NCBI RefSeq assembly: GCF_008122505.1
Contig: NZ_VSSB01000001.1
Span: 1,162,891-1,226,890 of the forward strand
Direction: 5' to 3'
Source of the DNA: Agromyces mariniharenae
GTDB taxonomy: Bacteria; Actinomycetota; Actinomycetes; Actinomycetales; Microbacteriaceae
DNA length: 64,000 nucleotides
Position 1 is the stretch's first letter. Each line of letters starts with the position of its first letter. This document shows positions 60,928-64,000 of the stretch, in pieces. Made by a program: the position numbers and the translations under genes. The notes beneath the pieces were generated by a model. That model had not been told where the DNA came from, made no database searches, and was given only the letters and a program-made list of their open reading frames with translations.

Positions 60928-62352
60928 CTAGTTCGTCGCGGGGGACGCCGCCGCATCTGGCGCCACCTGGAAACTGAACTTCTTGAGTTCGACCACTTTT
61001 ACCTCACCGCGCTTGAACAAGGCTGTGTATCCGGTCCGGGCCGCCGAAGTGCCCGCCCACTTAACTTGTCCAGTCTGCAGAAGAACGAACGGCAGCTCGA
61101 GGTAGGTGGAGACAGACACCCGAGGGCTGAAGATTCGTCTCTTCACAACGACCTGATCGGTGTATGCCTTGGCGGGCGGGACGATGAGAACAGACGTCTT
61201 CGCGTCAGCGATAGCTGACGTGGAGAGAATGATCGCTTCGGTCAGCGGCGCGAGGTTGTTGCCGACGGGGACAGTGGTTACGCGCGCGACGAGCGCTTCT
61301 ATTCGAGTTCTGAGGGCTGCCACGCGGGTTTTCATGGACGCAAGTGCCGCCCTAGTCTGCAAGTTGGCTTCGTCATCTGAAGTTGAGTCGAACTTGCTCT
61401 GGAGGGCTATTGCGGTGTCGGCGAGCTTGTCGTAAGCAGTCAGTAGTTCCTGAAGCGACGCAAGCAACGGTGAATCCTCTGCCACAGGAGAGATCTGATC
61501 GCTTGCGACGATAATTCCGTTAATGGATCCGATAAGGCGGCGGGCGATTCTCGCGTGGACGGTAAATTCGGCCGGCTCGCTCACGACGTTCGTCAGCGCT
61601 GTGTCCGTCTGAAAGAGCCCAGCCACCTCCGTAACTGCTTGGGCCGCCGCCGCTGCACCACTGGCAATGATGTCCCCGACGCCTGGGATCGTGAGCTTCG
61701 TCTTTTCCGGGATCTTCGCCTCGAGCAGCTTCTCGGCATCCTCGCGGACAGCGTCAGCTTGACCCACCAAGGTATTGAACTCGGCCTTCATGGCGTAAAA
61801 GGCGATCGCGGACTCCGCCAACTTGGGATTGCTCGTGATGACGATCTTCGGAAACTCGTTCACATTGAGCTGGCCCGACGCCCTTAGGTCAGCGACCAAG
61901 GCCTCCGCTGTCTTGTCCAACACGTGTCCAACATTCTCCGACTCGCGGAAAGCGTAGCCATCGGGAACCGTGATTGTGTTGACGGGAATCTGGCTCAGTT
62001 TGGGTACGGCGGCTGCAACCTTCGCCGCGAGCGCATCGTATTCCGCTTGCTTTCCCTCGCGTACCTTCTGCTCGTTCGCAAGCCGCGTTGATTCGTTGTC
62101 GAGTTTGGACTTCTGTTGGGCGAGTCTCGTCGTCTCAAGCGCAAGCTCCGCCGTGGCCTTCGCCTCCTCGGCTTCGGACTGCGATTTGAGATGAGCGAGT
62201 CTTGCCGTCTCTCTATCGTCGGCGGCCTTGCCTTCAGCGATCTGCCGATCGGAAATGGCTTTCGCCAAAGCCTCTGCCGCGGTAAGCCGCTCGAGCTCTT
62301 CCTTCGTAGGAGGCGCAGTCTCTGCAGGGGTTGTGCCGTCGTGGGCGCCCAT
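60928..62352 (-). CDS. Coiled-coil partner of the KAP NTPase, unknown family
   Basis: A 474-residue protein; AAGGAG precedes the ATG at 62352. Residues 15-115 form a long, charged, Ala/Glu-rich coiled coil. Near residues 226-250 lies a weakly hydrophobic, small-residue segment (GVGDIIASGAAAAAQAVTEVAGLF) that could insert into a membrane. A second helical region (about 300-350) and a C-terminal beta-rich part (RRIFSPRVSVSTYLELPFVLLQTGQVKW) follow. No family was recognised. Its fixed position ahead of the KAP NTPase suggests a two-component system with the NTPase as switch and this protein as adaptor or effector. Confidence 0.6.
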   Translation of the reverse strand: MGAHDGTTPAETAPPTKEELERLTAAEALAKAISDRQIAEGKAADDRETARLAHLKSQSEAEEAKATAELALETTRLAQQKSKLDNESTRLANEQKVREGKQAEYDALAAKVAAAVPKLSQIPVNTITVPDGYAFRESENVGHVLDKTAEALVADLRASGQLNVNEFPKIVITSNPKLAESAIAFYAMKAEFNTLVGQADAVREDAEKLLEAKIPEKTKLTIPGVGDIIASGAAAAAQAVTEVAGLFQTDTALTNVVSEPAEFTVHARIARRLIGSINGIIVASDQISPVAEDSPLLASLQELLTAYDKLADTAIALQSKFDSTSDDEANLQTRAALASMKTRVAALRTRIEALVARVTTVPVGNNLAPLTEAIILSTSAIADAKTSVLIVPPAKAYTDQVVVKRRIFSPRVSVSTYLELPFVLLQTGQVKWAGTSAARTGYTALFKRGEVKVVELKKFSFQVAPDAAASPATN

Positions 62353-62547
62353 CGAAGATCTCCTTCCACCGAGAGGTCGATCTTGACCTTTCCGAAAGCT
62401 ACTGTCGCTCCCCCGTTTGCCGATACCCCCACTGAGAGGTCTCTTGTCTGTCTAGCGCGCGATCTTCGCCGCATACTCGTGCATCGTTTCGCCCACGCGA
62501 TTCGCCCGGAGGGCTGGATAGGCTCTAGGTCGACTAGTGGGAGGACC

Positions 62548-63658
62548 GTGGCCACCGTTGAGCCCTACACGACGGCACCTGGCAGGCGATATCGAGTTCG
62601 CTATCGAAAGCCAGATCATTCACAGACTACATAACGCGGATTTAGAACGAAGAAGGAAGCAGAGCTCTTCTTGGCGAGCGTGGAGCTCAACAACGCATCT
62701 GGCACTTATATCGACCCGTCCCAAAGCCGGATCACGATAGGGGTGCTCGGCAGCACCTGGCTCGCCTTCCAGACGCATCTCAAGCCCTCTTCAGTCGCGG
62801 TTGTCGAGTCTGCCTGGCGGTTACACGTTGAGCCGGCCTGGGGACGCATCGCCGTCGCCGACGTTCGTCATAGCGATGTGCAGGACTGGGTTGCGCGTCT
62901 GGGCGAAGGCGTTCCGGGCAGCATGAAGCCCAAATCTGCAGCTCTGTGCATCGGTGCTACGGAGTCCTGGCCGGGATTCTCGACACCGCGGTTCGAGATC
63001 GCCGTATTCCGTCCAATCCAGCGCGAGGCGTCGGGCTACCACGAAAGGTGAGCAGAGAGCACATCTATCTGACGCATCAGCAGGTTGATCTCCTGGCGCG
63101 ATCGTCTGGACCTAACGCGACGCTGATCCGCGTCCTCGCGTATACGGGCCTGCGATGGGGTGAGGTCAGCGGCCTCCGCGTTGGCGATGTGGACCTAAGT
63201 CGTCGGAGGCTCTCAGTGAGCGTGAACGCCGTCCTTGTCGGTGGGAAAGTAGTGATCGGAACTCCGAAAACCCACAAGCGACGCGTCGTGCCGTTTCCCC
63301 GTTTCATGGTCGCTTCCTTGGCGGAACTCTGCGCGGGCCGAGGAGACGAGACGGCTCGGTGCTGTTCTCCGACCGATCAGGCGGCCACCTCACGACCCCT
63401 ACCGTCCGAGCGAACTCGTGGTTCGACCAAGCGCTCGATGGCGCCGGCCTCGAGCGGATGACCATCCACGACTTACGTCACACCGCTGCCAGCCTGGCGG
63501 TTTCGGCTGGCGCGAATGTTAAGGCTGTTCAGCGAATGCTTGGCCATGCGTCCGCGGCGATGACCCTCGACACCTACTCCGATCTATTCGACGACGACCT
63601 TGACGCTGTCGCGGTCCGCCTCGACGAAGCGGCGGCACGAGCGGGCGTTCTGCACTAA
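62548..63658 (+). pseudogene. Tyrosine-recombinase integrase of the island, triply broken
   Basis: A phage-type integrase gene reading toward attR. GTG 62548 (after GGGAGG) starts VATVEPYTTAPGRRYRVRYR; an in-frame TAA follows after QTT, where RGFRTKKEAE continues the family N-terminus. A one-base loss near 62945 shifts to HRCYGVLAGILDTAVRDRR and YTGLRWGE (catalytic Arg). A second near 63357 shifts to LFSDRSGGHL and HDLRHTAASLAVSAGANV, LGHASAAMTLDTYSDLF, with the H-x-x-R, His and Tyr residues. All catalytic elements exist but in three frames. This gene would have targeted the tRNA-Met site. Confidence 0.88.
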
Positions 63659-63730
63659 CCGAAGCGACACTCTCGATGTCGCGCATTGGATCACGTACGA
63701 GCCGCCCTGGTCACCCCACTTCGTACCGGA

Positions 63731-63749
63731 TGTGGTCAAAATGTGGTCA
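63731..63749 (+). repeat. Arm-type direct repeat near attR
   Basis: This 19-mer is identical to 49976-49994, in the same orientation. It lies 61 bases before attR and just after the integrase C-terminal codons, the usual place for arm-type integrase binding sites. Confidence 0.55.
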
Positions 63750-63809
63750 TGCGAGAACGTCATGCTCAAGTACGGTCGCCCCGAATGGAGTGAGATCCGC
63801 GAGATTCTG

Positions 63810-63867
63810 CTGTTGTAGCGAGGGCGGGACTCGAACCCGCGACACCACGATTATGAGCCGTGTGCTC
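63810..63867. repeat. attR: repeat within the intact tRNA-Met
   Basis: 58 bp identical to 49814-49871. It overlaps the 3' 52 bases of the intact tRNA-Met gene, so integration restored the tRNA using element-borne sequence. Confidence 0.92.
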
Positions 63868-63889
63868 TAACCACCTGAGCTACCCCGCC
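63816..63889 (-). tRNA. tRNA-Met (CAT), elongator
   Basis: 74 bases fold as a complete cloverleaf: GGCGGGG acceptor, D-arm with GTGGTTA, anticodon loop CTCATAA, T-arm GCGGG-TTCGAGT-CCCGC, discriminator A. The first acceptor pair is G-U. CCA is not encoded. It has a normal acceptor and no initiator-type 1:72 mismatch or GGG/CCC anticodon stem, so it is the elongator. It is the integration target of the island. Confidence 0.93.
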
Positions 63890-63922
63890 GCGAGGCCTCG
63901 CCGGCGATGCCGGGAGAACCAG

Positions 63923-63994
<72 letters not shown>

Positions 63995-64000
63995 GTGTGC

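Larger units (their letters stand above)
49814..63867. mobile_element. 14-kb integrated genomic island in the 3' end of tRNA-Met
   Basis: Perfect 58-bp direct repeats (49814-49871 and 63810-63867) bound a 13,996-bp unit. The repeat is the 3' 52 bases of tRNA-Met plus six flanking bases. The intact tRNA is rebuilt at the right end, next to a tyrosine integrase remnant, the standard layout for tRNA-targeting integrative elements. Internal base composition is visibly less GC-rich than the flanks and the genes are of accessory type. No replication, conjugation or virion genes were seen, so it resembles a satellite-like or defence island, now probably immobile because the integrase is broken. Confidence 0.9.

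Noticed and set aside
49872..63809. The island as a complete prophage or conjugative element
   Set aside because: No terminase, portal, capsid, tail, lysis, relaxase or type IV secretion genes are present.

Overview
The window is high-GC actinobacterial DNA, most likely from a member of the Microbacteriaceae (Agromyces/Microbacterium-like). The basis is the very G+C-rich codon use, frequent ATGA and GTGA gene overlaps, GTG starts, a large secreted protein repertoire, and sugar-uptake loci run by LacI and IclR regulators. The genus is inferred from overall character, not from a marker gene.

Layout. Positions 1-23160 form a plant-polysaccharide locus: a PL11-type rhamnogalacturonan lyase cut by the left edge, a DAGK-type lipid kinase with a small membrane protein, a DUF2975/XRE pair, a 1356-aa secreted metallophosphoesterase with three copies of a beta domain, and a 1358-aa secreted beta-helix protein. 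These are followed by a leftward operon (ABC permeases, binding protein, Gfo/Idh/MocA oxidoreductase, PmoA-family protein, cupin, LacI regulator) and two tandem LacI paralogues. Positions 23170-32493 hold a second leftward operon: kduI, kduD, a ribose-type ABC importer, an aldehyde dehydrogenase and a GltS-type carrier. A divergent IclR regulator faces it across paired operators. The lyase, kduI and kduD fit one pathway, from unsaturated uronates to 5-keto-4-deoxyuronate to 2-keto-3-deoxygluconate. No KDG kinase, KDPG aldolase or unsaturated glucuronyl hydrolase lies in the window.

Positions 33476-49771 are ordinary chromosome: tautomerase, acyl-CoA dehydrogenase, secreted alpha/beta hydrolase, an amino-acid permease/universal stress protein/NAD-glutamate dehydrogenase operon, a DHFR-like reductase, and a GH38 mannosidase with a GPH sugar transporter.

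Positions 49814-63867 are a 14-kb integrated element in the 3' end of an elongator tRNA-Met gene. Perfect 58-bp direct repeats bound it, and the intact tRNA lies at the right end, followed by tRNA-Thr. Its tyrosine integrase is a pseudogene with one nonsense codon and two frameshifts, so the element looks stranded. The cargo has visibly lower G+C and resembles a defence island. It contains an XRE regulator with a truncated PIN-like remnant; an HTH/TIGR02391/AAA-ATPase gene set behind a leaderless promoter; an Abi_C-type abortive-infection protein; an unassigned 465-aa protein with a possible PD-(D/E)XK core; an IS481 remnant; and a KAP-family NTPase (now frameshifted) downstream of a coiled-coil partner. 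The ATPase set and the KAP pair are the best candidates for undescribed systems.
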